From: Kitasatospora xanthocidica
Lineage (GTDB): Bacteria > Actinomycetota > Actinomycetes > Streptomycetales > Streptomycetaceae
Reading direction: 5' to 3'
NCBI RefSeq assembly: GCF_014656195.1
Contig: NZ_BNBY01000002.1
Span: forward strand, 280,351 to 344,350
DNA: 64,000 nucleotides
Shown: positions 16,153 through 24,505 of the stretch, one piece after another
Layout: each line of letters starts with the position of its first letter
How positions within the stretch are numbered: the first letter of the stretch is position 1
Notes under the pieces: generated by a model
What the model was told of the DNA's origin: nothing
Databases searched by the model: none
What the model saw: the letters and a program-made list of their open reading frames with translations, nothing else
Made by a program: the position numbers and the translations under genes

Positions 16153-18324
16153 TCACTGGAAGCGCCACTCCTGGGCCGTGTCGCCGGGAGTGCAGGCGAC
16201 CATGGTGACCGCGTTGCCCGGGCCGTTGCTGGTCATGCAGACCGAGTTCATGTAGTCGGCCAGCGTGTACGAGCCCGCGGTGGAGCCGTTGCGGACGGTC
16301 CAACTCGTGAGGAAGCTGTACCCGGTGGTGGCCGTGACCTTCCCGTCCATGGTCTGGACCAGCGCCGGTCCGCCGTTGTTGCAGGCGTTGAAGTGGATCC
16401 ACGTGCCCGGGTCGGTGGAACGCACCCAGCCGTACTGCGAGGCGCCGCCGAGGATGATCGGGTTGTCACCGTTCAGGCTGTCGTTGCGCATCCCGATCGC
16501 GCGGTCGTCCCTCACGCTGACGATGGTCGTCCAGCTGTTGCCGCCGCAGGACGCGGGCCGGCTCGGGCTCTGCGGGGCGGCGGTGGTGCCGCCGCCCGCG
16601 GTCTGGGCCGGCGGCTGCGGGTTCTGGTTGACGGGCGGTGCGGGCGGTGCGGGCTGGTTGCCGCCACCCCCGCCCCCGGGCTGGTTCGCCTGGCCGCCCG
16701 AGGCCCCGCCGCCGGACCCGCCACCTGACGCGCCGCCGGAGCTCGTGCCCGTGCCGCCGGTCCGGGTGCCGCCCGAGGCGCCGCCGCCGGATCCGCCCTG
16801 GGCCGGGACCGGGACGGGGACGGGGGGCTGCTGCTGGTTCTGGGCGCCGGGGACCGGCTGGTCGGGGTTCGGGGTGGCCGCCGGGGTGTCGGTCGGCGGC
16901 GGGGTGACGGGCGGGGTGGTGGTCGCGGCCGCCGGGGTGCCGCTGACGGGGCTCGCCGGAACGGTCACCACGACGGTCGACTGGGCGGCGGGGGGCGCAA
17001 TCGCGTCGGAGCCGCCGGGACTGCGGTCGATCAGCAGGGCGGTGGCGGTGCCCGCCGAGATGATGATGGGGATGATCACCGGCACCAGCAGGGTGCGCCG
17101 GGGCCGGCGCGTGCCGGGCTCGGTCTGCGCCTGCGGCCGTACCTTCGCGACCTCGTCCGGTGCGACCTCGTCCGACGCGGCGGCGTCCTTCGACGAAGCG
17201 CCGTCGTCGCCCGCGCCGGGAACGACCACGGCCCCGGCCTGCGCACCCTTACCAGTGGTTCCCTCGGCAGCGGCGCCCTTGGTGGCGGCCGGTGTAGCCG
17301 CACCTGCCCCGGCCGCCTGCTCCGGCTCCGCCCCTCCCCCGGGCTTGCCCTCGGCCGCCGGCGCCGCGGCCGGCCGGAGGGCGATCGTCCCACTGCCGGC
17401 CGCCCCGGGCTTCCCCGCGCCCGCACCGCCCGCCACGCCACCCGCACCGCCCGCCACGCCACCCGGGCCGCCCGCCGCGCCGCCCGGGCCCCCGGCGTGC
17501 CTGATCGCCGCCCGGGCCGCCGCCGCCATCGCGGCGGCGTCCGCGAACCGCTCCTCGGGCTTCTTCGCCAGTGCCCGGGCGACCAGCGCCCGGACGGCCA
17601 CCGGGAAGGTCTCCGGCAGCTCCGGCACCGGCTGGTTGACGTGCTTGAGCGCGATCTGCAGCGGCCCGTCACCGGAGTACGGCGGCTCGCCGACCAGCAG
17701 TTCGTAGCAGACCACGCCGATCGAGTAGAGGTCGGTGGCCGGTCCGAGGGCCGAGCCCTCGGCCTGCTCCGGGGACATGTAGAGCGCGGTGCCGATGATC
17801 GCGAACGGGGCGGTGAGCTTGGTGCTGGCGAGCGCCCTGGCGATGCCGAAGTCGGTGACGGCCACCCGGCCGTCGGTGCGCAGCATCAGGTTGGACGGCT
17901 TGATGTCCCGGTGCACGATGTCCTGCCGGTGCGCGGCGTGCAGCGCGTCCAGGGCGCCGGCCACCAGGTCGAGGGCGCGCGCGACGGTCATCGGGCCGGT
18001 GTCCTCCAGGACCCGGTCCAGCGGCCGCCCGTCGATCAGCTCCATGACGATGTAGGCGCAGCGCTCGTCGCCGTCCGCGCCGCTCTCACCGTAGTCGTGG
18101 ACGTCCACCACACCGGGGTGGTCGATCGCCGCGACCAGCTGGGCCTCCCGGCGGAAGCGCTGGGTCGCGGTGCCGTCCTCGAACAGCTCCGAGCGCAGGA
18201 TCTTGACCGCCACCTGCCGGGCCAGCACGGTGTCCTCGGCCCGCCAGACCGAGCCCATCGCGCCGCCGCCGATCCGCTCGACCAGCCTGTACCGCCCCCC
18301 GAGCACGCTGCCCGCCCCGTTCAT
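16153..18324 (-). CDS. Membrane Ser/Thr protein kinase with ricin-like C-terminal domain
   Basis: 723 residues. The N-terminal kinase domain has the Gly loop (IGGGAMGSV, 18-26), VAVK Lys41, Glu60, HRDIKPSN (138-145) and DFG (158-160), all intact. Then come an Ala/Pro/Gly-rich linker, a single transmembrane helix (LLVPVIIPIIISAGTATALL, about 425-445), a Thr/Pro-rich extracellular stalk, and a C-terminal 130-residue domain with Cys pairs that ends CMTSNGPGNAVTMVAC...QEWRFQ, a ricin-type QxW signature. PASTA repeats, usual in PknB, are absent. It may sense an extracellular carbohydrate. The start at 18324 is chosen at the kinase domain; an upstream start would add 22 residues. Confidence 0.9.
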   Translation of the reverse strand: MNGAGSVLGGRYRLVERIGGGAMGSVWRAEDTVLARQVAVKILRSELFEDGTATQRFRREAQLVAAIDHPGVVDVHDYGESGADGDERCAYIVMELIDGRPLDRVLEDTGPMTVARALDLVAGALDALHAAHRQDIVHRDIKPSNLMLRTDGRVAVTDFGIARALASTKLTAPFAIIGTALYMSPEQAEGSALGPATDLYSIGVVCYELLVGEPPYSGDGPLQIALKHVNQPVPELPETFPVAVRALVARALAKKPEERFADAAAMAAAARAAIRHAGGPGGAAGGPGGVAGGAGGVAGGAGAGKPGAAGSGTIALRPAAAPAAEGKPGGGAEPEQAAGAGAATPAATKGAAAEGTTGKGAQAGAVVVPGAGDDGASSKDAAASDEVAPDEVAKVRPQAQTEPGTRRPRRTLLVPVIIPIIISAGTATALLIDRSPGGSDAIAPPAAQSTVVVTVPASPVSGTPAAATTTPPVTPPPTDTPAATPNPDQPVPGAQNQQQPPVPVPVPAQGGSGGGASGGTRTGGTGTSSGGASGGGSGGGASGGQANQPGGGGGGNQPAPPAPPVNQNPQPPAQTAGGGTTAAPQSPSRPASCGGNSWTTIVSVRDDRAIGMRNDSLNGDNPIILGGASQYGWVRSTDPGTWIHFNACNNGGPALVQTMDGKVTATTGYSFLTSWTVRNGSTAGSYTLADYMNSVCMTSNGPGNAVTMVACTPGDTAQEWRFQ

Positions 18325-18437
18325 TCCCCGGTCCCCCACTGTGTCGTGACCCTCCCCGACGGGTCGTCGGCACACAGTGTGCCAGAGCATGTCGTGTCCT
18401 CAGCAGACCGGATCCGACAAGGAATTGAGCACGAATG

Positions 18438-19457
18438 TCAGGCATTCCGGAGGTACCGGGCGTGGTCGGACACCTCCAGGACCGCCGCGATGACGGCCCG
18501 GGGCCGGTCGGTGTGGACGGCGTGACCGGCGCCGCGCACCAGGATGTGCGTTCCCCTGGTGGCCGCGGACGCGACCTGCGACTGCAGGGCGGTCCAGCGC
18601 GAGCGCAACACCCGGGGCAGCCCCTCGGTCGCGCTCAGCACGGCCACCGGCACCTCGGGCAGCCGGGCACCGGACCGACGCCGGCGGATCTCGGGGACGG
18701 CGGCCGCCGTCAGCCGGTTCTCGGCGAGGACGGTCCGGCGCTGGTGGTGGTGCGCGACCACGGCCGCCTCGGCCCGGGCAAGCGGATCCGCCGGGCCGGG
18801 CGAGGACGAGGACGAGGACGCCATCGCCGTACGGAACAGCCACAGCCGGTTCAGCGCCGCTTCGGCGACCCGGACGGCGGGCGGCTGGAACTCCTCGTGC
18901 GCCGGGTCCACCAGGACCAGCCCGGCGACCAGCTCGGGCCGCTGCCAGGCGAGGAGCTGGGCCAGTTGACCGCCCCAGCTGTGGCCGACCAGGACGGCCG
19001 GACCGGCGTCCAGGTGCCGCACCAGGGCGGCGAGGTCCTCGACCTGGCCGTCCAGCGTCGGGGCCCCGGCCCGGCTCACGGCCTGGTGCGCGGTCCGGCT
19101 CACGGCCGGGCCGGCGCCCGGATTGGCGCCCCGACCGGCCACCCGGACGGCGGGGCGGTGCGGCTCGCTCGCGCCGAGCCCGGCCCGGTCGTACGCCACC
19201 ACCCGTCCGTGCCGGGCGAGTTCGGGCAGCACCGGGGTCCAGGTGAGCGACGAGGTGCCGCAACCCGCGATCAGGACCACCGGCGCACCGGCGCCCTGCC
19301 CCGCCTCCACCCAGCGCAACGCCCGTCCGTCGCGGTCGAGTTCGCCCGGCCGCACGCCGCCGGGCGTGCATTCGGCGAACGCCTGGGCGACGGCCTCCTG
19401 GACGCTCCGCAGCCCCGGCCCGGCCTGCGTCCCCCGCTTGTCCTGCATGGTGTGCAC
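18438..19457 (-). CDS. Alpha/beta hydrolase
   Basis: About 339 residues with VVLIAGCGTSSLTW (oxyanion region), the nucleophile elbow GHSWGG and a late catalytic-His segment (GAGHAVHTDRP). An insert of about 25 residues after DRAGLGASEP (Ala/Arg/Gly-rich) and a poly-Ser run (MASSSSSSPG) make it longer than the minimal fold. I choose the GTG at 19457, since AGGGGG lies 6 bases before it; ATG at 19448 or 19535 are alternatives. It stands alone; esterase, lipase or thioesterase activity cannot be separated from the sequence. Confidence 0.82.
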   Translation of the reverse strand: MHTMQDKRGTQAGPGLRSVQEAVAQAFAECTPGGVRPGELDRDGRALRWVEAGQGAGAPVVLIAGCGTSSLTWTPVLPELARHGRVVAYDRAGLGASEPHRPAVRVAGRGANPGAGPAVSRTAHQAVSRAGAPTLDGQVEDLAALVRHLDAGPAVLVGHSWGGQLAQLLAWQRPELVAGLVLVDPAHEEFQPPAVRVAEAALNRLWLFRTAMASSSSSSPGPADPLARAEAAVVAHHHQRRTVLAENRLTAAAVPEIRRRRSGARLPEVPVAVLSATEGLPRVLRSRWTALQSQVASAATRGTHILVRGAGHAVHTDRPRAVIAAVLEVSDHARYLRNA

Positions 19458-19645
19458 TTGCAGCCCCCTGGATCCGTCGCTCGGCCCCGTTCCCCCGATG
19501 CCCCGTGCGACGCTGCCCGACTCTTCCTCAGGCATCCGACGCTGCCCGCCCGTTCGCTCGGTCTCCCGAATTCACACCGGCCTGGCGATGAACAGGAGAC
19601 CAACAGCTCGGGCGCGCACCACGCCCGCGAACCGCGCGCCGGACC

Positions 19646-20404
19646 TCAGGCCGGCAGGACGCGCTTCAGCAGTCCGAGCAGTGCCTCCCAGTGCCGTTCG
19701 TCGGCGGCCGCGTCGTAGCGGGCGGTGTCGGCCTGGGTGTAGCCGTGCAGGGCGCCGGTGTAGACCTCGGCCCGGTACCGGACGCCGGCGGCAGTGAGGG
19801 CCTCGGCGAGCCGGTCGATCTGCTCGGGCGGCAGCGCCTCGTCCTGGTCCGCGTGGCCGAAGTACAGCTCGGCGGTGATCCGGTCGGCGCCCAGGTGCGG
19901 GCTGTCCGGGTGCTCGGTGGCAAGGTTGCCGCCGTGGAAGCCGGCCGCGAGGGCGATCCGGTCCGGGTGGCTGGCGGCGGTCCGCAGGGCGAGGAGGGCG
20001 CCGCGGCAGTAGCCGGTGAGACCGACCGGCCCGTCCTGGACCAGCGGGGACTCGGCGAGCCAGCGCAGGTAGGCGTCCGCGTCGCGGGTGGTCACCTCGG
20101 GGGTGAGGGTGGCGAGCAGCGGGATGAGCCGGTCGAAGATCGTGTCGTCGTTCTCCGGGTCGATGAACTCCGGGAGCTGGACGACCGGTGCCCGGCCGTT
20201 GCGGTAGTAGGCGTTGGGGACGAGCACGGTGTACCCGGCCGCGGCGAGCCGGTCGGCCATCCGCTGCAGGTGCGGGCGGAGCCCGAAGGCGTCCATGTAG
20301 AGGATGACGCCGGGGTGGGCCCGGTCGTCGTCGGGGTGGGCGAGGTAGGCGTCGGCGGTGCCGTCCGCCGTCGGGATGTCCACGATGGTTCCGCGCACGG
20401 TCAT
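19646..20404 (-). CDS. Dienelactone hydrolase family protein
   Basis: 252 residues. The family core is clear: an early PGVILYMDAFGLRP strand-turn, the Cys nucleophile elbow GYCRGA (about residue 125), and the Asp and His of the triad in FGHADQDEALPP and GALHGYTQ. In dienelactone hydrolases Cys replaces the usual Ser, as here. They hydrolyse lactones from chlorocatechol breakdown or unrelated esters. AAGGAG before the ATG fixes the start. Monocistronic, between another hydrolase and a divergent small membrane protein. Confidence 0.9.
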   Translation of the reverse strand: MTVRGTIVDIPTADGTADAYLAHPDDDRAHPGVILYMDAFGLRPHLQRMADRLAAAGYTVLVPNAYYRNGRAPVVQLPEFIDPENDDTIFDRLIPLLATLTPEVTTRDADAYLRWLAESPLVQDGPVGLTGYCRGALLALRTAASHPDRIALAAGFHGGNLATEHPDSPHLGADRITAELYFGHADQDEALPPEQIDRLAEALTAAGVRYRAEVYTGALHGYTQADTARYDAAADERHWEALLGLLKRVLPA

Positions 20405-20511
20405 GGTGAGGCGCTCCTTCCGTTCGTGCGGCAGGGTATCCGGTGGACGCCTCGCCTGATCCACACGGGTTGCCGGGGAACGCTCGGGCCACGGTGCGGC
20501 GTTGAGCGGGC

Positions 20512-20958
20512 ATGGGGTGGATCGTGGGTGTGGTGGCGACGGTGGCGGCGCTACTCGGGCTGGCCGTGCTGGCGGCGTTGCAGATCCGGGACGAGGCGTC
20601 ACCGCGTCAGCGGCAGCGCGGCCCCGGGGCGGGGTTCGGCGTCGCGGGCCTGGACGAGCTGCACGCGCTGTTCAGCCCGGGCAAGCGGATCCAGGTCGAG
20701 CAGAAGAAGGAGCAGCTGGCGCTGCGGGACGACGCGCAGGCCGGCTCGCCGCCGCACCTCGGCGTGGACCTGGACCGGGGCGTGGCGGTGCTGCGCGGCG
20801 TGGGCGCGAACGCCGACGGCGAGGGTACGAACACTGACGGCTTGGGCGCGAACGCGGCCGGAGCGAACACGAACGCCGACGGAGCGGACGCGAACGCCGA
20901 CGGCGCGGACGCGGCCGGTCAGGCGCCCCAGGTCCGGGAGCAGAGCACCAGCAGGTAG
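20512..20958 (+). CDS. Small membrane protein, DUF6191-like, with Asn-Ala-Asp-Gly repeats
   Basis: 148 residues: one N-terminal membrane helix (IVGVVATVAALLGLAVLAAL), a short conserved cytoplasmic block (LDELHALFSPGKRIQVEQKKEQLALRDD, in two parts a family-type signature), and a repetitive tail of ANADGA-type units. From memory this matches actinobacterial DUF6191 proteins of unknown role. The repeat tail is encoded by degenerate 9- to 18-base repeats. Its 3' end overlaps the convergent VOC gene by 40 bases. Confidence 0.7.
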   Translation: MGWIVGVVATVAALLGLAVLAALQIRDEASPRQRQRGPGAGFGVAGLDELHALFSPGKRIQVEQKKEQLALRDDAQAGSPPHLGVDLDRGVAVLRGVGANADGEGTNTDGLGANAAGANTNADGADANADGADAAGQAPQVREQSTSR

Positions 20959-21320
20959 CCGTCCGGGTCGGCCACCGTCACGCCGTACTCGTTCCAGTAC
21001 GGGTTGTGGTTCTCGACCCGGGTGCCGCCGGCCGCCTCCAGCCGGGCGACCAGGTCCTCGTCCACGGGCGCGCCGAGGTAGACGACGAACAGGTCCTCCA
21101 CCGTCGGGGTGGGCTCCTGCGGACGCTCCGGGTCGTGGGTCAGCTCGAAGTGCCAGGCTCCGCCGGACGGGCCGACCATCAGCAGGTCGTGTTCGCCGGA
21201 GACCCGCTCGGTGGTGCGCCACTGCACGTCGAGGCCGAGGCCGCCGACGTAGAAGCGCTCGGCCGCTGCGAGGTCGCGCGAGGGCCGGGCGATCCGGACC
21301 CGCATGCTGGAATCGATCAT
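20919..21320 (-). CDS. VOC (glyoxalase/bleomycin resistance) superfamily protein
   Basis: 133 residues with the two beta-alpha-beta-beta-beta modules of the VOC fold: RVRIARPSRDLAAAERFYVGGLG at the start, FELTH in the middle, then VYLGAPVDEDLVARLEAAGG and a closing WNEYGVTVADPDGYLLVL, the usual metal-site region (Glu and His are present). Single-domain VOC proteins include glyoxalases and antibiotic-binding proteins. The function is open. Start at ATG 21320; ATG 21305 is possible. The tail overlaps the convergent gene. Confidence 0.85.
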   Translation of the reverse strand: MIDSSMRVRIARPSRDLAAAERFYVGGLGLDVQWRTTERVSGEHDLLMVGPSGGAWHFELTHDPERPQEPTPTVEDLFVVYLGAPVDEDLVARLEAAGGTRVENHNPYWNEYGVTVADPDGYLLVLCSRTWGA

Positions 21321-21386
21321 GTCGCCGACCCTAGCCGACGCCACCGACAGCGGACCCGGCGGTACGGCACCTCGGCCGATGGACCG

Positions 21387-22268
21387 TCAGAGCCTGCTCA
21401 GCCGCTCCTCGTCGGAGGTCCGCGGGCAGGTCATGCAGGCGACGGCCTCGGGCTTGACCGCGTAGTAGAGGCAGCAGCCGAGCCGGGTGCGGGTGTGGTG
21501 GGCGCGCCCGTCGGGGGTGTGCAGGAGGCGGAAGTCGGCGGCGCCGGGGAGCGGCTGGGTGCCGCCCGGCAGGACGGCCCCGGCCGCGGCGACCGCGGCA
21601 CCCTCGGCGTCCCCGGCAAGAACCTCCCCGACGGCCGGCACCTCCCCGACCGCCGCGGCGTCCCCGTCGAGCATCCGCCCGAGGTACCAGACCGCGGAGG
21701 CCAGGTCGTCCGTCACCATGCCCCAGAGCGCGCGGTCGCGGCGCCGGGTGGGCCGGGCGAACGCCGCCAGGACCGGCTCGAGGTGCGCGACCACGGCGGC
21801 CCGCAGTTCGGCGCGGAGCTCGTCGTCACTGGGGACGGTGACGTGTCCGCGCGGGCGCAGCGCGAGCGCGCCGGTGGGGGCGTGCAGCCAGAGGTCGGCC
21901 GGGCTGACGACGGGGACCCGGCGGGCGAGGTGCCAGGGGCCGGCGACGATCAGGCAGGCGGACCAGACGTAGTGGTGGAGCAGCCGGGAGGCGGTGACGT
22001 GCGGTCGCGGGGCGCGGCCGTGCTCGGCGGCGATCCGGGCTTCCTCGCCCGCCAGGGCGGCGGCCAGTGCCCGTTCGTCGTCGGCGAGTTCGGCTCCGGA
22101 GTACCAGTCGTCGGCGGCGGACGGGGCCGGTTCCGCGGGGTCGAGCAGGCGCAGTTCCAGCACCGGGCACAGCTCCAGCAGGCGCCGGTAGTCGCCGACC
22201 AGGGCGGCGGACGGCGCGAGCGGTGGGGCGCCGTGGGGCACGACGGACAGGTGTGTTCCGGGAACCAT
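21387..22268 (-). CDS. FhuF-like (2Fe-2S) siderophore-iron reductase
   Basis: 293 residues. The C-terminal GCCLYYAVKPEAVACMTCPR gives the C-C-x10-C-x2-C cluster signature of FhuF-type ferric reductases, which free iron from imported siderophores. The N-terminal two thirds are helical; a Gly/Ala/Val repeat (AVGEVPAVGEV) interrupts them. GGGAGG precedes the ATG. It diverges from the FecCD operon, and the iron box at 22302-22320 lies 34 bases upstream, where DtxR-type repression under iron sufficiency is expected. Confidence 0.88.
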   Translation of the reverse strand: MVPGTHLSVVPHGAPPLAPSAALVGDYRRLLELCPVLELRLLDPAEPAPSAADDWYSGAELADDERALAAALAGEEARIAAEHGRAPRPHVTASRLLHHYVWSACLIVAGPWHLARRVPVVSPADLWLHAPTGALALRPRGHVTVPSDDELRAELRAAVVAHLEPVLAAFARPTRRRDRALWGMVTDDLASAVWYLGRMLDGDAAAVGEVPAVGEVLAGDAEGAAVAAAGAVLPGGTQPLPGAADFRLLHTPDGRAHHTRTRLGCCLYYAVKPEAVACMTCPRTSDEERLSRL

Positions 22269-22301
22269 CGACCCTCCCGTGATCGATTCCGTATGATCGA
22301 T

Positions 22302-22320
22302 TAAGGTGAGGCTCACCTTA
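22302..22320. promoter_or_regulatory. Iron box upstream of the FhuF-like gene
   Basis: TAAGGTGAGGCTCACCTTA is a perfect 19-bp palindrome matching the DtxR/IdeR/DmdR operator class. It is 34 bases upstream of the fhuF-like start. Confidence 0.85.
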
Positions 22321-22400
22321 CAATGCCTCATGGTGTCCGGCGACCATGCCGGCCACCACCGGTCCGACAGATCGGACCATCCCGCCCAACCGGCCCAACC

Positions 22401-22431
22401 TTGACGAACTTAGGTAAACCTAACCTAAGAT
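22401..22431 (+). promoter_or_regulatory. Iron box over the promoter of the siderophore uptake operon
   Basis: TTAGGTAAACCTAACCTAA (22410-22428) is an iron box. A -35 (TTGACG, 22401-22406) precedes it and a -10 (TAAGAT, 22426-22431) overlaps its end, so a bound iron repressor would block RNA polymerase. Transcription would begin near 22438-22440. Confidence 0.75.
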
Positions 22432-22439
22432 GTCGCCTT

Positions 22440-23474
22440 GTGTTGAGAACCGAACCGCCGCCCCCCACGGCTCCGGCGACGCCTCGCGCCTCGATGCTCC
22501 GGCGGCCCCTGCTGCTGGTCGTCGGCGCGTGCGCGCTCGTGCTGTGCGCGGCCCTGAGCCTTGCGCTGGGCTCCCGGCCCATCCCGCTGACCACCGTCGT
22601 CGACGCCCTCACCGGCGCCGCCCACGGCGGTGACGCCGATGTGGTGACGGGCCTTCGGGTCCCGCGCACGCTCATCGGGCTCGCCGTCGGGGCCGCGCTC
22701 GGCGTCGCCGGGGCGGTCGCCCAGGGCGTCACCCGCAACCCGCTGGCCTCCCCGGTCACCCTCGGCATCAACGCGGGCGCGAGCCTCGCCGTGGTCGCCG
22801 CGATCTACACCCTGGACCTCTCCCGCACCATCGAGTACGTCTGGTTCGCCTTCGCCGGAGCGGCCGTCGCCGCCTTCGCCGCGTACGCGATGTCCCGGCG
22901 CGGCGGGGACCTGGACCCGGTCCGGCTGGCGCTCGGCGGCACCGTGCTCACCGTGGTGCTCACCTCCTGGACCTCCGCGCTGATGCTGGCCAGTCACCGC
23001 ACCCTCGACGAGGCCCGGTTCTGGCTGGCCGGCTCGATCGCCGGGCGGCACCTGGACACCCTCACCCCCGTCCTGCCCTTCCTCGTGCTCGGCCTGGTCG
23101 GCGCCTTCGCCGTCTCGCCCGCGCTCAACGCGCTGGCGCTCGGCGACGAGACCGCGCAGGCGCTGGGCGTGCCGGTGGCCCGGATCCGGGTGGTCGGCGG
23201 GCTCGCCGTCGTCCTGCTCGCGGGCGGCGCGGTGGCCGTCGCCGGACCGGTGGCGTTCATCGGACTGGCCGCTCCGCACCTGGTCCGCCCGCTGCTCGGC
23301 AACGACCACCGCTGGCTGCTGCCCGGCTGCCTGATCGCCGGTCCGCTGCTGCTGCTCACCGCCGACGTGCTCGGCCGGCTGGTGGTCCGCCCGTCCGAGA
23401 TCGAGGTCGGCATCGTGACCGCCTTCCTCGGCGCGCCGCTGCTCGCGGTGCTGGCCCGGAAGGTGGCCAAGTGA
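22440..23474 (+). CDS. FecCD-family siderophore ABC transporter permease 1
   Basis: 344 residues with about nine to ten membrane helices, the Q-G-x-x-x-N-P-L segment of the family (AQGVTRNPLASP, about residue 100) and the late GPVAFIGLAAPH motif that contacts the ATPase. I place the start at GTG 22440 because the predicted transcript begins there, which would make the message leaderless. ATG 22494 has no ribosome binding site. First gene of permease-permease-ATPase-binding protein; the GTG of the next gene overlaps its stop. Confidence 0.92.
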   Translation: MLRTEPPPPTAPATPRASMLRRPLLLVVGACALVLCAALSLALGSRPIPLTTVVDALTGAAHGGDADVVTGLRVPRTLIGLAVGAALGVAGAVAQGVTRNPLASPVTLGINAGASLAVVAAIYTLDLSRTIEYVWFAFAGAAVAAFAAYAMSRRGGDLDPVRLALGGTVLTVVLTSWTSALMLASHRTLDEARFWLAGSIAGRHLDTLTPVLPFLVLGLVGAFAVSPALNALALGDETAQALGVPVARIRVVGGLAVVLLAGGAVAVAGPVAFIGLAAPHLVRPLLGNDHRWLLPGCLIAGPLLLLTADVLGRLVVRPSEIEVGIVTAFLGAPLLAVLARKVAK

Positions 23475-24505
23475 CCGCGCTCACCCTCCCCGCCCGGGCC
23501 CTCACCCGCCGCCGCACCCGTACCGCCCTCTGGTCCCTGGTCGCCGCCGCCCTGCTGGTGGTGCTGACCGGCGTCGCGCTCGGCACCGGCCAGGTCGACA
23601 TCCCCGTCTGGGACGCGCTGCGCGCCCTCGTCGGCCAGGGCGAGCCCGGCAACGTCCTGGTGGTGCAGCAGTTCCGCGCGCCCCGCGTGGTCTCGGCACT
23701 GATCGCGGGCGCCGGACTGGCGATGGCCGGTTCGATGCTGCAGCGGCTGTTCCGCAACCCGCTGGCCGCCCCCGACACGATCGGCATCACCGGCGGCGCC
23801 TCCTTCGGCGCGGTGCTGATGCTCGCCGGCGGCGCCTCCCAGCAGCTGATCCCGGTGGCCGCCGTCGGCGGCGGGCTGCTCGCGGCGCTGCTGCTCGGCG
23901 GCTTCGCCTGGCGCTCCAAGATGGCCGTCACCCGGCTGGTGCTGGTCGGCCTGGCGGTGCAGCAGGGCCTGGCCGCCGCCGTGAACCTGATGATCGTCCG
24001 GTTCCCGGCCGAGCTGGCCTCCTCCGCGCTGCAGTGGACCACCGGGTCGCTCTACGGCCGCAACTGGACCGAGGTGTGGATCGGCGGCACCGCCATCGCG
24101 CTCACCGCCATCGCCGTACTGCTCTGCCAGCGGCGGGTCTCCGTCCTCGACCTCGGCGAGGACTCGGCCGGCGGCCTGGGCCTCAACCCGGCCCGCGACC
24201 GGCTCTGGCTGCTGCTGCTCACCATCACCCTCGCCTCGCTGGCCGCCGCCCTCACCGGGCCGGTCGCCTTCGTCGCGCTCGCCGTCCCGCACCTGGTCCG
24301 GCTGCTCGCCGGACCGCCCACCCTCGGCACCCTCGGCCTCACCGCGCTCACCGGCGCCGTGCTGCTGCTCTCCGCCGACCTCCTGGTGCTCCACGTGATC
24401 CCCGTCCACGGTCTGCCGGTCGGTGCCGTCACCGCCACCCTCGGCGCGCCCTGGCTCCTGGTGCTGATGATCCGCCAGGGCCGGCTTCCCCAGAGGAGCA
24501 GCTGA
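23471..24505 (+). CDS. FecCD-family siderophore ABC transporter permease 2
   Basis: 344 residues, same fold as the preceding gene: helices from residue 20, RLFRNPLAAPDTIGITGGASFG about residue 95, and GPVAFVALAVPHLVRLL near the C-terminus, the coupling region. The two permeases are diverged and presumably form a heterodimer. The GTG start overlaps the upstream stop (GTGA), and its own stop overlaps the ATPase start by one base. Confidence 0.93.
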   Translation: MTALTLPARALTRRRTRTALWSLVAAALLVVLTGVALGTGQVDIPVWDALRALVGQGEPGNVLVVQQFRAPRVVSALIAGAGLAMAGSMLQRLFRNPLAAPDTIGITGGASFGAVLMLAGGASQQLIPVAAVGGGLLAALLLGGFAWRSKMAVTRLVLVGLAVQQGLAAAVNLMIVRFPAELASSALQWTTGSLYGRNWTEVWIGGTAIALTAIAVLLCQRRVSVLDLGEDSAGGLGLNPARDRLWLLLLTITLASLAAALTGPVAFVALAVPHLVRLLAGPPTLGTLGLTALTGAVLLLSADLLVLHVIPVHGLPVGAVTATLGAPWLLVLMIRQGRLPQRSS

